From Phycisphaerales bacterium (lineage in GTDB: Bacteria > Planctomycetota > Phycisphaerae > UBA1845 > UTPLA1): a stretch of DNA of 64,000 bases. The stretch covers positions 2,914,001 to 2,978,000 of the forward strand of contig JACKHI010000001.1 in the NCBI GenBank assembly GCA_020639075.1. The letters run 5' to 3'. Made by a program: the position numbers and the translations under genes. Of the stretch, positions 1 through 9,503 are shown one piece after another (positions within the stretch are counted from its first letter, which is position 1; each line of letters opens with the position of its first letter). The notes under the pieces are model-generated. The model was not told the origin of the DNA. It made no database searches and saw only the letters and a list, made by a program, of their open reading frames with translations.

Positions 1-68
1 AAGGCATTCCAGCCAAACGCCGCCGCTCAAGCCCCCGCGGCAAACACGAACCAACGACGACAACCGAC

Positions 69-2441
69 TCAACCGCCTCGATCGGCGGCGCCGCCGTTCT
101 GCCCCATCCCCAGATCTTGAAACAGCGAATCCAGCTCCGCCACATCCGCCGCCGTCCCGTGTTCACGCGTGATCTTGAACGCCGCCATCGCCTCCTGCGT
201 TCGGCCCATCCGCAGATACGTCACGCCCAATCGAAATGCCGCCTGCGCATGGTTCGGCTGCCGCTCGAGAATCGCCTTGAATTCCCGCTCCGCCCCCTTC
301 AGATCCGTGAGCACGAAGAGAAGCGCGCCGTAATCGAACCGCGCATGAATGTCGTCCGGATTCGTCTTGACGATCTCCGAATACAACTTGACTGCCGCGT
401 CGATGTTCCCTGACTGCATCTGCGCCGACGCCAGGCAATGCCGCAACAGCTTCGCCTCCGGATACTTCGCTGACAGTCGCTCGAAGTCCTTCGCAGCTGC
501 CGCGTAATCCTGTTGCGTCCCTCGCATCGAGTAGACGCCGTCAACCAATTCCGCAGCAGGCCCGACACGATCGATCGCCTCGACAAACGCCCGTCGCGCG
601 CCGTCCCCGTCCCCCATCGCCTCACGAAATCTCGCCAACGCCATGACCGCCTGCGCCGACGACGGATCGAACGCGACCGCTCTCTCCAATGCCTCGCTCG
701 CGGGCTTCAACTCGCCGCGCGACGCCAGGAAAGTCCCCCAATCCGCCCAGATCTCCGCTGAATCCGCGGACCGCTCGATCCCCGCCTTGCGTTTCAACGT
801 CTCGTATTCCGCCGACGCCAGCGCCATCGCCTTCCCATACGCAGCTCGCGCCTCCGCGTCATTGCCGGCCGCTGTCTCGAACTTCGCCAGTTCCTTCCAG
901 AACAAAGGTCGATCACCCGCCAGCGCCACGGCCCGTCGCACCTGCTCGACCGCCCGCTTCCGCTCGTTCTTGCAGAGGTACAACCATCCCAATCGATAGT
1001 GATTCGTCGGCGTATCAAACAACCCCCACGCATTCGCCGCCTCGAAATGCCGGATCCCGCGTTCCACTTTGTTCATCTGCGGCGCGTCGATCTCCGCGAG
1101 ATACGTCGGTTGGTATTGCCATCCCAGGTACTCCGGCGGTGCATAGTCCTGGAATCCCCGGTTCATCAACATGTTCCAGACGTTGTAATCCGGATGATCC
1201 GCCCCGATGTCGTGATAACGCCATATTGCCGAATGCGCGTATCCGGCGAACAGAAAGAGCGACCCAGCGCCGAATGCCCAACCCGCCGGTCGCATCCGCC
1301 CGCCCGTTTTCAGTCTGATCTTCTGCAGCAACACGTCGCGCGACATGAACAGCCCGACGGCTTTCGTAAAGATGAATGCCGATATCCCTGCAATCGCCAG
1401 CGACACCAGGAAAGGAAACTGACCGTACAACCCGTTGATCGTCATCAGCACGAACATGAACACGATGAGCGTCGCAAACTCCATCGCCAGCGACAGATCG
1501 TATCGCCGCTGCTTCGCCGGTTTCGACGCCTTCGCGAACAGCGCGGGTTTCCCGTAACTCATCGATAGCGCATCGTTCGGGCACACCTGCACGCAGTCCA
1601 TGCACTTCATGCAACCCGGATCGACGACCATGCCGTAGCGATTCACTTCCTCCGCAACATTCACGTTCGACGTGCACACGGCCGTGCAATGACCGCACTG
1701 CTCGCAGTTGTCATCGACCCGCACGCGCAACAGCGCCAGCTTGTCCGCCGCGCCGAAAAACGCACCATAAGGACACGCGAATGTGCAGAACCCCTTCGGG
1801 CCCAGGAAATAAACGATTCCGAAGCCGGCAAACAACACGCTCACGATCGCCCACGGCCACGTCGGAAACGTGTCCCAGAATCCCGTTCGTGCAAGATGCC
1901 ACGTCGAAGGCGGGACCACCTGCTTCGCATAAAACTCCGCCCACAATCGGACCGCCATCGGCAGGAGGAACATCCAACCCGCGGCGATCACCAGTGGAAT
2001 GAAAACCAGGAACCGTGTCCGAAACGCCTTCGGTCGAAGGTGCAGCTTTTTCAGGATCCACAGCATCAGATCCTGATAGGCAATCAAGTGACAGGCCCAG
2101 CCGCACACGTAACGACCGAACACCAGCGTCGCCAGAATCGCCAGGCCGAAGAAAATCAGCCCCATATTGATCTCGCCGCGCCGGAAGAATTCCGCCGACT
2201 CCGACGGCTCAACCGGCGTCAACGTATTCCCCGCATACAGCCAGTGCAGAAAATGCCCCAGCATCAGCACGTGAACGCCGATCAGGACATACGCCCGCCA
2301 GATCCCCGCGCGGGAACGTTTCATCCCCGTCTCCGGATCAATGGCGATGACGGGCAACGACACGTCGCCGCCGCGCCGACCGTTCGGCAATTTCGGCGTG
2401 CATCGCTCCGTCGATTGCTTCTTTTGGGAAATTGAAGACAT
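69..2441 (-). CDS. Membrane polyferredoxin (NapH/CcoG-like 4Fe-4S protein) fused to C-terminal TPR repeats
   Basis: About 790 residues. The N-terminal half has several membrane segments, the paired cysteines of NapH/NosR-like polyferredoxins (CGWAC near residues 113-117, CTFAC near 219-223) and two classic 4Fe-4S motifs CxxCxxCxxxC at about 246-256 and 277-287. These families pass electrons across or along the membrane. From about residue 490 to the end the protein is a run of tetratricopeptide-like helices with G/A/Y/A spacing, suggesting a protein-interaction platform. I start at the ATG whose product begins MSSISQKK; an in-frame extension upstream has no membrane or family features and reaches into the divergent promoter region. 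The neighbour on the other strand starts 210 bp away. The electron donor and acceptor cannot be told from sequence. Confidence 0.85.
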   Translation of the reverse strand: MSSISQKKQSTERCTPKLPNGRRGGDVSLPVIAIDPETGMKRSRAGIWRAYVLIGVHVLMLGHFLHWLYAGNTLTPVEPSESAEFFRRGEINMGLIFFGLAILATLVFGRYVCGWACHLIAYQDLMLWILKKLHLRPKAFRTRFLVFIPLVIAAGWMFLLPMAVRLWAEFYAKQVVPPSTWHLARTGFWDTFPTWPWAIVSVLFAGFGIVYFLGPKGFCTFACPYGAFFGAADKLALLRVRVDDNCEQCGHCTAVCTSNVNVAEEVNRYGMVVDPGCMKCMDCVQVCPNDALSMSYGKPALFAKASKPAKQRRYDLSLAMEFATLIVFMFVLMTINGLYGQFPFLVSLAIAGISAFIFTKAVGLFMSRDVLLQKIRLKTGGRMRPAGWAFGAGSLFLFAGYAHSAIWRYHDIGADHPDYNVWNMLMNRGFQDYAPPEYLGWQYQPTYLAEIDAPQMNKVERGIRHFEAANAWGLFDTPTNHYRLGWLYLCKNERKRAVEQVRRAVALAGDRPLFWKELAKFETAAGNDAEARAAYGKAMALASAEYETLKRKAGIERSADSAEIWADWGTFLASRGELKPASEALERAVAFDPSSAQAVMALARFREAMGDGDGARRAFVEAIDRVGPAAELVDGVYSMRGTQQDYAAAAKDFERLSAKYPEAKLLRHCLASAQMQSGNIDAAVKLYSEIVKTNPDDIHARFDYGALLFVLTDLKGAEREFKAILERQPNHAQAAFRLGVTYLRMGRTQEAMAAFKITREHGTAADVAELDSLFQDLGMGQNGGAADRGG

Positions 2442-2651
2442 CGGATCTCGAACTGACCGCTTTTCGAGGCCGCCAAAGAGGGTACAATCCATCGGCTCGC
2501 GCTGGACCTCGCGCGATTGAGTCGCCGCCACAATACGGATCATACGCCCAAGCCGCGGCAGCGACCATTGCAGACTCTCGCCGACGTTTGCCGTCAATCG
2601 CCGCACGCCGTCTTGATCACGAACCAACCGCCAGGAGGCGCCGCGCCCCGA

Positions 2652-5555
2652 ATGACTCGACCACACACATACTCGACATCACGACGCAACTGGACGGCGC
2701 TCTGCCTGATTAATTCCGCCTGCCTCAGCCTCGCCTGCATCTTCCCGAGCCACAGGCAACCCGCCGGTCCGCAAACCCCCGTCGGCTTCCCCGACGTCTG
2801 GGCCGCCGCGCCATCCGCCGACATCGACAATACGAAAAACGGGGCGCAAACCGGCAGTCCCTACTTCGAACCCGAAAGCCGGACCATCCGCGCGACCGGC
2901 GCCGTCGGAGACGCTGTCGGATTTCAAGTCGTTCTTGACGGCGGGCGAAGCGGCGCCAACAACTTCAACATCGGCGCCGAACCGTTCACTGCCGGCGGCG
3001 GATCGATCCCTCGCGATCGAATCCGCCTCTATCGCCAATATCCCGTTCGCGTCGAACGATTCCCCAACTGGTATTTCCGCAGCGTCGGCCATCGCAAACC
3101 TCGCGACGTGCCGGATGTCCTCGTCCCGCTCGACGCCCCCCAACACGGACAACCCATCAGCATCGCCGCCGACGAATCCGTGACGCTCTGGTGCAACGTC
3201 GACATCCCGGCCTCTGCACAACCCGGCGAGTACGCCGGCGCCATCGTCATCCAGGCCGCCGACGGCGCAACGCGACGCATCCCCGTTGCACTCAGCGTTC
3301 GCGATCTAGGCATCGCCAACACAGCCGGCATCCCCGTAATCGCCCGCGTCCAGATTCTTCCCCTCATCAAGGCGGCCACGAGCATCGACGCCGAAAACAC
3401 GCGCCAGATCTTCAATTCACCCGAAGCCAGGAAGGCGATCTACGACGCATTCAAACTCCTCCAGGCCCACGGTCTCAGCCCGATGACCGCCGACATCAAG
3501 CCGCCCTTCCGACAGGAAATCGACGGTCGCGCCACGATCGACTGGTCCGGCTACGACGCCCTCTTCGGCCCGCTCATCGACGGCTCCGCCTACACCGCGG
3601 GACGGCCCGCGACCGCATGGCCCCTGCCGATCGACGAAACCTATCCCGATCCCGCCGCCTACGGCGGCCGCGCATCCGCCACTTACAACGCCATTCTCAA
3701 GGAATACATGACCGCCTGCATCGAACACTTCGAACAGCGCGGCTGGAAAAATCAGGCATTCGTCTATTTCGACATTCCAAAATCCGAGAACCCGACAAAG
3801 GAAGAGGGGGAACAAGTTCGACAACTCGCGACGCTCACGCATCTCGTGCGCGAAGACCTCCCTTTTGCAACGAAACTCGCTCCGCAATCCATGGAGCAAT
3901 TCGGCTGGCCCGAACAAAGCCATGTCGAGCTCAAATCGCTCGTCGACATCTGGGCCACGCCCGCGCGCTACCAGAACCCGCCAACGCTCGAGCGCCTGCA
4001 GACGCTCGGCAAGCGGACGTGGTTCTTTCCCGATCGCCCGCCATTCAGCGGCTCACTCGCCGTCGAAGCGCCGCTCGTCCACGCGCGCAGCCTCCCCGCC
4101 CAGGCGTTCCTCATGAAACATGGCGCGATCATCATCAACCAGACGACCGACTGGCCGAACAACGTCGTCGAATCTCCGATCGATGACGACGATCAATCCA
4201 GCGATACCTGGCTTATCTACCCCGGCAAGCCCTTTGGCCTGGACGAACCCGTCCCCTCCATGCGACTCATGGAACTCCAGCAGGGCCTCGCCGACGTCCG
4301 CCGCATGCAACAACTCGACAAACGCGGCCGCGGCGAAACCGCCAAGATCGTCGCGAGTTCCCTCATCAAGGCCGTCGGCACGGAAAACTACGGCGACAAC
4401 TACCAGGATGTCTTCGCCGATCGGCGCGTCGACGACCCCGAAGCATGGGATCTCGCCCGCCGCATCCTCGACGACGAACTCGACGCCGTCGTCCACGGCG
4501 TCGAGCCCGAACAAGTCGCCGGCGGCGCCGGCCGCGGTCGATGGACGCGCTTCTTCGAAGAAGCCGGCCGCAAGATCGAAGGCTGGTTCGAGGGCGCCCG
4601 GCTCGAACTCCGCACGCGCGGCGAAAAATCTCAATACGTCCTCACGTACGACATCGCCGTTCGCAACGACCTGACTGAACCGCTGAAAGGCGATGTCAAC
4701 TTCGGTCAGATGCCGCCCGAAGCGCGGCGCGTCAGCGATACCGTCACGATCGGTCCCATCGACCCATTCAAAATGGGGCGCGGCTCCATCATCATGGCCA
4801 CGCCCGTCCTGCCCGACACGACGATCGACGGTCACGTCCCGCAGGAAATCATCTTCGACGCCAACACGTCCGGCGCGATCACCATCGCCGCCGCCGCGTC
4901 GATCACGCAGGTCGTAACGCTCGCCGATCGGCCGACGATCGACGGCAAACTCGAAGACTGGCCGCCGGCCAACGTCAACGCCGCCGCCGACTTCCGGCTC
5001 ATCACGGGAGGCCTCGCCCCAGGTCGTGATCGCAAGTCGCCCCAATCGCAGACAATCGTCTATTTCGGCCGCTACGACGATACGCTCTATGTCGCCCTCG
5101 CCGCCGAGGCCCCGAAGTCCGAAGGCCCGGCGAAATCCACGCTTCGCAACTTCGTCGAATACCGCGACCTGATCCCCGTCGGCGAGGACCTGATCGAGAT
5201 CATGATCGATCCGACCAATCGCGGCGTCCTGCCCGGCGACTTGTACCATCTCGTGGTCAAGAGCAACGGCAATCCGAAGTTCGAACGCGGCATCAGCATG
5301 ACGCCGCCGATCGGCGAAGTGAAACCCTGGTCCGGCGCACAACCCGAATGCACCGTCCGACAGACGGCTGACGGCTGGGCCGCCGAGCTCGCCGTCCCCA
5401 TTGCCGCCTTCGGCGAAGACGCGGCGCAGAACCGAATCTGGGGCATCAACGTGGCGAGACTGGAACCCGTCCGCGGCGAATACAGCGACTGGGCCCGCGC
5501 CCCCCGCTACTGCTACGACCCGCGTACCCTCGGCAACCTCGTCTGGCCCGAGTGA
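2652..5555 (+). CDS. Secreted DUF4091-domain protein with C-terminal CBM9-like domain
   Basis: About 967 residues. The chosen ATG gives MTRPHTYSTSRRNW followed by a hydrophobic stretch ending near SLACIF, a signal or lipoprotein-like N-terminus; longer in-frame starts add only basic low-complexity sequence. The central part has the look of DUF4091 proteins (glycoside-hydrolase-like), with WLIYPGKPFG and PSMRLMELQQGLADVRRM. The last 230 residues begin DRPTIDGKLEDWP, typical of the CBM9-like carbohydrate-binding domain found at the ends of secreted bacterial enzymes. A role in polysaccharide binding or breakdown outside the cytoplasm is inferred; no substrate can be named. It is divergent from the polyferredoxin gene and followed by a hairpin-repeat region. 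Confidence 0.8.
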   Translation: MTRPHTYSTSRRNWTALCLINSACLSLACIFPSHRQPAGPQTPVGFPDVWAAAPSADIDNTKNGAQTGSPYFEPESRTIRATGAVGDAVGFQVVLDGGRSGANNFNIGAEPFTAGGGSIPRDRIRLYRQYPVRVERFPNWYFRSVGHRKPRDVPDVLVPLDAPQHGQPISIAADESVTLWCNVDIPASAQPGEYAGAIVIQAADGATRRIPVALSVRDLGIANTAGIPVIARVQILPLIKAATSIDAENTRQIFNSPEARKAIYDAFKLLQAHGLSPMTADIKPPFRQEIDGRATIDWSGYDALFGPLIDGSAYTAGRPATAWPLPIDETYPDPAAYGGRASATYNAILKEYMTACIEHFEQRGWKNQAFVYFDIPKSENPTKEEGEQVRQLATLTHLVREDLPFATKLAPQSMEQFGWPEQSHVELKSLVDIWATPARYQNPPTLERLQTLGKRTWFFPDRPPFSGSLAVEAPLVHARSLPAQAFLMKHGAIIINQTTDWPNNVVESPIDDDDQSSDTWLIYPGKPFGLDEPVPSMRLMELQQGLADVRRMQQLDKRGRGETAKIVASSLIKAVGTENYGDNYQDVFADRRVDDPEAWDLARRILDDELDAVVHGVEPEQVAGGAGRGRWTRFFEEAGRKIEGWFEGARLELRTRGEKSQYVLTYDIAVRNDLTEPLKGDVNFGQMPPEARRVSDTVTIGPIDPFKMGRGSIIMATPVLPDTTIDGHVPQEIIFDANTSGAITIAAAASITQVVTLADRPTIDGKLEDWPPANVNAAADFRLITGGLAPGRDRKSPQSQTIVYFGRYDDTLYVALAAEAPKSEGPAKSTLRNFVEYRDLIPVGEDLIEIMIDPTNRGVLPGDLYHLVVKSNGNPKFERGISMTPPIGEVKPWSGAQPECTVRQTADGWAAELAVPIAAFGEDAAQNRIWGINVARLEPVRGEYSDWARAPRYCYDPRTLGNLVWPE

Positions 5556-5574
5556 TCCTCGCATGGGGCGCCAT

Positions 5575-5910
5575 CGCCGGGTGCCACTGCTCTCAAGCAG
5601 TGCCCGATTCGAGAAACCTCAACGATCCCGCCGGGTGCCATGCCGCCCCCCAAGGTCGGCATGCAAGGTGCCACTGCTCTCAAGCAGTGCCCGATTCGAA
5701 AAAACCTCAACGATCCCGCCGGGTGCCATGCCGCCCCCCAAGGTCGGCATGCAAGGTGCCACTGCTCTCAAGCAGTGCCGGATTCGAAAAAACCCAACGA
5801 TCCCGCCGGGTGCCATGCCGAACCCAAGGTCGGCATGCAAGGTGCCACTGCTCTCAAGCAGTGCCGGATTCGAAAAAACCCAACAATCCCGCCGGGTGCC
5901 ACGCCGCGCC
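5575..5910. repeat. Four imperfect tandem copies of an 87-bp two-hairpin cassette
   Basis: The core GTGCCACTGCTCTCAAGCAG starts at 5581, 5668, 5756 and 5842, a period of 86-88 bp. Each unit has hairpin 1 (CACTGCT-CTCA-AGCAGTG), a spacer with ATTCG...AACGATCCCGCC, and in the first three copies hairpin 2 (ATGCCG...CGGCAT). The gap 5556-6123 otherwise holds a further short palindrome, GTGGGCCATGCCCAC, near 5941, and the leader of the next gene. Open frames cross the repeat only because it lacks stops. Confidence 0.9.
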
Positions 5911-6123
5911 TCCACGCCCCAACCACAGCCAACCCGTAGGGTGGGCCATGCCCACCACCGACGCCACGAGGCACCCCACCGCCCCCAAGCCCCATAAGCC
6001 TCACCACTAAATCAACTACGTGTTTGTTACAATCCCACGCTGTCCAACCCCAGACCTTTCACGTAGTATGAATCGATAGCGAGCCAGTAGAGAATTCCAT
6101 CCCGTGGGGGGAGATTCAAAGCC

Positions 6124-7029
6124 ATGCGTAACAGAATGATCCCGGCGTTCCTCGCCGTCTTGTCGTACACCACAATCGCCAACGCCGCCGCCATCAACGA
6201 GTGGAATCTGATCGTCCGCAACGATCTGACCACCACGTCGGAAGTGGACGGCAGCGCCCTCATCGGCGGCAGCGTCATGGGGACCAGCAACTACTCCGTC
6301 CAGGGCGTGACCGCCTCCAACGGCGACGGTCTCGCCGTCGGCGGCAACATCGCGGGCGGCATCAACATCCAGATCAACAACGGCGGCAACCTCCGCATCG
6401 CCGGCAGCGTTCTCGGCGGCAGCAACGTGAACCTCAACGGCGGCGGAATCCAGATCAACGACGCGAACGTTCCGACGACAGTCGCCAACGCCTTCAACGA
6501 ACTCGAGACGCTCAGCAACTATCTCGCCACGCTCAGCGGCAACGGCACGCTTGACGGCGCCGGCAACATGAACGCCGTCCCCACCCTGCTCGACGGCCAA
6601 CTCGTCGCCGTCTACAACATCATGGACTCCGATTTGAACGGCCTCGGTCAGCTCAACCTCAATTTCGGTTCGGCCGACAGCGTCATCATCAACGTCCTCG
6701 CCGACGGCGCCGGGCATGTCGACTTCGTCGCACCGCCGAACATCATCGGCGGCTTCAACCAGAGCAACTCGTCGAAGATCCTCTGGAACCTGCCGGATGC
6801 CACAAGCGTGACAGTGAATAACTCCTTCAACGGCGCCCTGCTCGCCCCCTTCGCCGACCTGCAACTCCTCGGCGGCGGCATGAACGGCAGCGTCGCCGTC
6901 AACAACGTCAGCGCCATGAATGCCGAAGTTCGCCGCTTCACCTATAACGGCTTCACCCCCGAACCGAGCAGCCTCGCCCTGCTCACCCTCGGCGGCATCG
7001 CCGCCCTCCGCCGACGCCGTGCGGCGTAA
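6124..7029 (+). CDS. PEP-CTERM protein with choice-of-anchor A-like domain
   Basis: 301 residues. It has a signal peptide (MRNRMIPAFLAVLSYTTIANA), then a glycine- and asparagine-rich beta-solenoid-like domain beginning INEWNLIVRNDL with repeated GGN/GGS motifs, resembling the choice-of-anchor A surface domain. It ends with a PEP-CTERM signal: PEPSS, a hydrophobic segment and a terminal RRRR cluster. PEP-CTERM proteins are exported, cleaved by exosortase and placed on the cell surface or in exopolysaccharide; no exosortase gene is in this window. A GGGGGGAG Shine-Dalgarno stretch lies about 10 bases upstream. It converges on a second PEP-CTERM gene across a terminator-like hairpin. Confidence 0.85.
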   Translation: MRNRMIPAFLAVLSYTTIANAAAINEWNLIVRNDLTTTSEVDGSALIGGSVMGTSNYSVQGVTASNGDGLAVGGNIAGGINIQINNGGNLRIAGSVLGGSNVNLNGGGIQINDANVPTTVANAFNELETLSNYLATLSGNGTLDGAGNMNAVPTLLDGQLVAVYNIMDSDLNGLGQLNLNFGSADSVIINVLADGAGHVDFVAPPNIIGGFNQSNSSKILWNLPDATSVTVNNSFNGALLAPFADLQLLGGGMNGSVAVNNVSAMNAEVRRFTYNGFTPEPSSLALLTLGGIAALRRRRAA

Positions 7030-7119
7030 CGCCATCCCGAGCGCTCCGATTCAAAACAGCGTAAGAGTACGCACGTTCCAATTGCGACTGTAAGGAAGAC
7101 AGGCCGGCGTGGCCAAACC

Positions 7120-7143
7120 AAACCGGGCCAAGCGGCCTGGTTT
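7120..7143. terminator. Hairpin between convergent PEP-CTERM genes
   Basis: A 10-bp stem (AAACCGGGCC / GGCCTGGTTT, one G-T pair) closes an AAGC loop between the ends of two convergent genes. It has only short T runs on either side, so a bidirectional terminator is plausible but not certain. Confidence 0.45.
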
Positions 7144-7278
7144 CCGAAGTGAGAGTGAGCGCTCCATTTCCGAGCCTGCCCAGTTATGGCCCGGTCAACC
7201 CACCAACCGCATCAACGACTGCATATCGATCGCCGAATCAACTCAGCGGCTCGGAAGCGCGCACCGACGGCAGAGTGC

Positions 7279-7977
7279 TTAACGCACAACGCGCCGCCGT
7301 GGCGCGAGAAACAAGGCGCCGGCGAAGATCCAGATGAGCCCCGTCGGTTCTGGAATGAACTGAATTCTCAAATGCCCCGAGCCTGTTCCATGCTGAGTCA
7401 GGGCCGTGGGGTCGACGCGCATCTCAAACGTCGACAACATGTACCACGTCTGCATCGCGGGGATCGTGAATTCCCCAGAGGCTTCGAACACACCGGCGCC
7501 CAAACCCTGCAACGAATAATGCGTTTGCTGAACGCTGTATAAGTCCGGCGCGACATTATCTGGATCGTACACACCGAATGACATGGCCGCCGCCATTCCG
7601 ACCGCCGGCAGGTCGAAATCGAATCGCGTATCGAAGCGTACGTGAAGATCCTTGTCCGGCCGGATGTAAAACCGATCCTCCACGATCGACACGCGCGCCG
7701 TTGTGGGTCCCTGCGCGCCGACGAGCATGAACTCCGTGAGAAACTGCGTTTGATCGAGCGCGAATGCCGCCTCCGCCACAGAGCTGCCTCGCATGACGCG
7801 ACTCGTATCCGAGAACGGCAGAGATACGCCGCAAAAACCGCCGGTGTTGATATCTGGCGGCAGACCATTCACGGCAACGAGGAGGCAGGAATTCACCAGC
7901 GTGAATTCCGAAGAAAGAGCGTTCTCGACGCTCAACACCATCACAAGCGCGCAAGTGATCACCCGAAACGACATCAT
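7279..7977 (-). CDS. PEP-CTERM sorting domain protein of unknown function
   Basis: About 232 residues. The start (ATGATGTCG) has GGAG seven bases upstream and opens a signal peptide (MMSFRVITCALVMVLSVENA). The body is beta-rich with no recognised domain. The C-terminus reads FIPEPTGLIWIFAGALFLAP followed by RRR, a PEP-CTERM-like signal in which the motif is PEP-T, then hydrophobic, then basic. It is probably exported and processed by exosortase. It lies tail to tail with the choice-of-anchor A gene. The function of the mature domain is unknown. Confidence 0.75.
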   Translation of the reverse strand: MMSFRVITCALVMVLSVENALSSEFTLVNSCLLVAVNGLPPDINTGGFCGVSLPFSDTSRVMRGSSVAEAAFALDQTQFLTEFMLVGAQGPTTARVSIVEDRFYIRPDKDLHVRFDTRFDFDLPAVGMAAAMSFGVYDPDNVAPDLYSVQQTHYSLQGLGAGVFEASGEFTIPAMQTWYMLSTFEMRVDPTALTQHGTGSGHLRIQFIPEPTGLIWIFAGALFLAPRRRVVR

Positions 7978-8217
7978 CGCCGTTCTCCACAAGTCCGGCA
8001 ATGGATCGTACCCCGATGGCCCGACCGAACGCGTCGCCCCTGATGATACCGCTGGCGTACAATAGAATAAACAGCCGCGCCCCCGAGGTGATCGGCGCCC
8101 CCGGCAGCCCGGCGTGCTGGCCCCTGCCCGATTGCATCGTCAACTAGAGCGACACGCGAATCGCGCCACTGCCCTTAGAAGCTCTCCGCCAATTTGAGCG
8201 CGCAAATACGTCGAAAT

Positions 8218-8326
8218 TCGCACTGAAAGTGCGACCTATGTAAGCCCAGGACAAGCGCAGACCGCGACGCGGTCGAAGCGCAGTCCTGGGTTAGTGACAA
8301 TCACAAGCGACTAACCCTGTAAGGGT
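8218..8326 (-). repeat. Three-stem-loop dispersed element, copy A (inverted relative to copies B and C)
   Basis: On the plus strand: hairpin TCGCACT-GAA-AGTGCGA (8218-8234), 10 bases, a long hairpin with outer arms CCCAGGAC/GTCCTGGG (8245-8252, 8283-8290) and inner arms GACCGC/GCGGTC, 23 bases, then hairpin ACCCT-GTA-AGGGT (8314-8326). Read on the minus strand, the order and spacing match the elements at 55.5 and 56.5 kb. It occupies the gap 7978-8446, where I see no gene. Confidence 0.85.
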
Positions 8327-8446
8327 GTTCTAATTCCCCCGACAGCCGCCTCACACACCGTCGCCACCAAGCGCACTCAAGCTTGAATACGACCCGCGAC
8401 ATCTCTGACAATCGCGGGGAATCTACAGCCCCAGGCAATAACCGCC

Positions 8447-9217
8447 TCAAGCCCAGCCCTCGCGCTTCAACAATCGCTTCGCCTCCCGATGCCCCGCCCG
8501 CGCCGCTTTCGTCAACCAACGCCGCGCAGCCCGCCGATCAACGCGCGTACCGTCGCCGTCAAGCAGACACAGCGAAAGATTGAACATCGCCTCGACAACA
8601 CCCCGACGCGCCGCACGCCGATAGAATCCGACCGCCGCCGCCGCATCCGCTTTGCGGCCCAGTCCTTCATGCGCCATGTAGCCGGCCCGCAATAAAGCGC
8701 GCGGATGATTCGCCTCCGCCGCACGCACGTACCATCGATACGCCTGCCGGTCGTTCTTCACGACGCCCAGCCCTTCGAAATAGAAATCCGCCACATTCGC
8801 CATCGCGTCCGCATCGTTCGATTCCTTGGCACACCGCAAGTACCAACGAAATGCAATCGCCAAATCGCGCGGAATGCCCTGACCGAACTCGTAACGACGG
8901 GCCAGGTTGTACATCGCATTCGTGTCGCCCTGTCCGGCCGCCGCCGCGTACAGCGCCGCAGCCTTGCGATAGTTCTTCCGCACACCGTCGCCCGTCGCAA
9001 GCATGTGGGCCGCGGAGTACTGCGCGCCGACGTGCCCCGCCGCAGCCGTTTCGAGAAAGAGCGTCAGGGCCCCCTTCGCATCACGCGGTAATCGTCGCCC
9101 CTCGCGCAGCGTCCAGGCCCGCCGATACTTGCGATCCGCCTCTTGAAATGCGGCCTCGCCCGAATCGGCCTTCATCTTCGCCGGCTTCTTTGGTTGTCTT
9201 TTCGTGACCTTTCGCAT
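8447..9217 (-). CDS. Sel1-like repeat protein
   Basis: About 256 residues starting MRKVTKRQPKKPAK. After a basic N-terminal tail come about six Sel1-type repeats of roughly 36 residues, recognisable from units such as YEFGQGIPRDLAIAFRWY and FEGLGVVKNDRQAYRWY. Sel1 repeats are alpha-helical solenoids that scaffold protein complexes. There is no signal peptide with this start, so a cytoplasmic location is expected. GGAG lies directly before the ATG, which is too close to be a good ribosome site, so the start could be different; a longer frame adds only low-complexity sequence. No partner is apparent among the neighbours. Confidence 0.75.
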   Translation of the reverse strand: MRKVTKRQPKKPAKMKADSGEAAFQEADRKYRRAWTLREGRRLPRDAKGALTLFLETAAAGHVGAQYSAAHMLATGDGVRKNYRKAAALYAAAAGQGDTNAMYNLARRYEFGQGIPRDLAIAFRWYLRCAKESNDADAMANVADFYFEGLGVVKNDRQAYRWYVRAAEANHPRALLRAGYMAHEGLGRKADAAAAVGFYRRAARRGVVEAMFNLSLCLLDGDGTRVDRRAARRWLTKAARAGHREAKRLLKREGWA

Positions 9218-9503
9218 CTCCGAAAATCTAACGGCAAGCGAACTGCGCGGAAGCGCCGAGCAACGCGATTCAAGGACCCGCGATCGCTGCGATCCGAAAG
9301 TCGGCGCGGCAGCCGTTTGCAGATTTTGCGCCAAATTGCGCCCCCTCGAATTCGACGCAAACGGGCCCAAGCCGAACGGCGGAAAGGACTTAGCCCGTGC
9401 AAACAGTCGTGCAAACAAATCCATGCCAAAGTCGGCGCGACGACGACCCCACCCCGCACCCATCGCTTGCGTCCAATCCCCATCCTAAGGAAGATTCTCG
9501 CCC

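Noticed and set aside
4053..5564. 503-codon open frame antisense to the DUF4091 gene
   Set aside because: Asp/Gly/Val-rich composition typical of reverse-complement reading of a GC-rich gene; no recognisable motif.
5552..6010. Open frames through the 87-bp tandem repeat
   Set aside because: They exist on both strands and several frames because the repeat lacks stops; the peptide is just a repeated artefact with no start signal.
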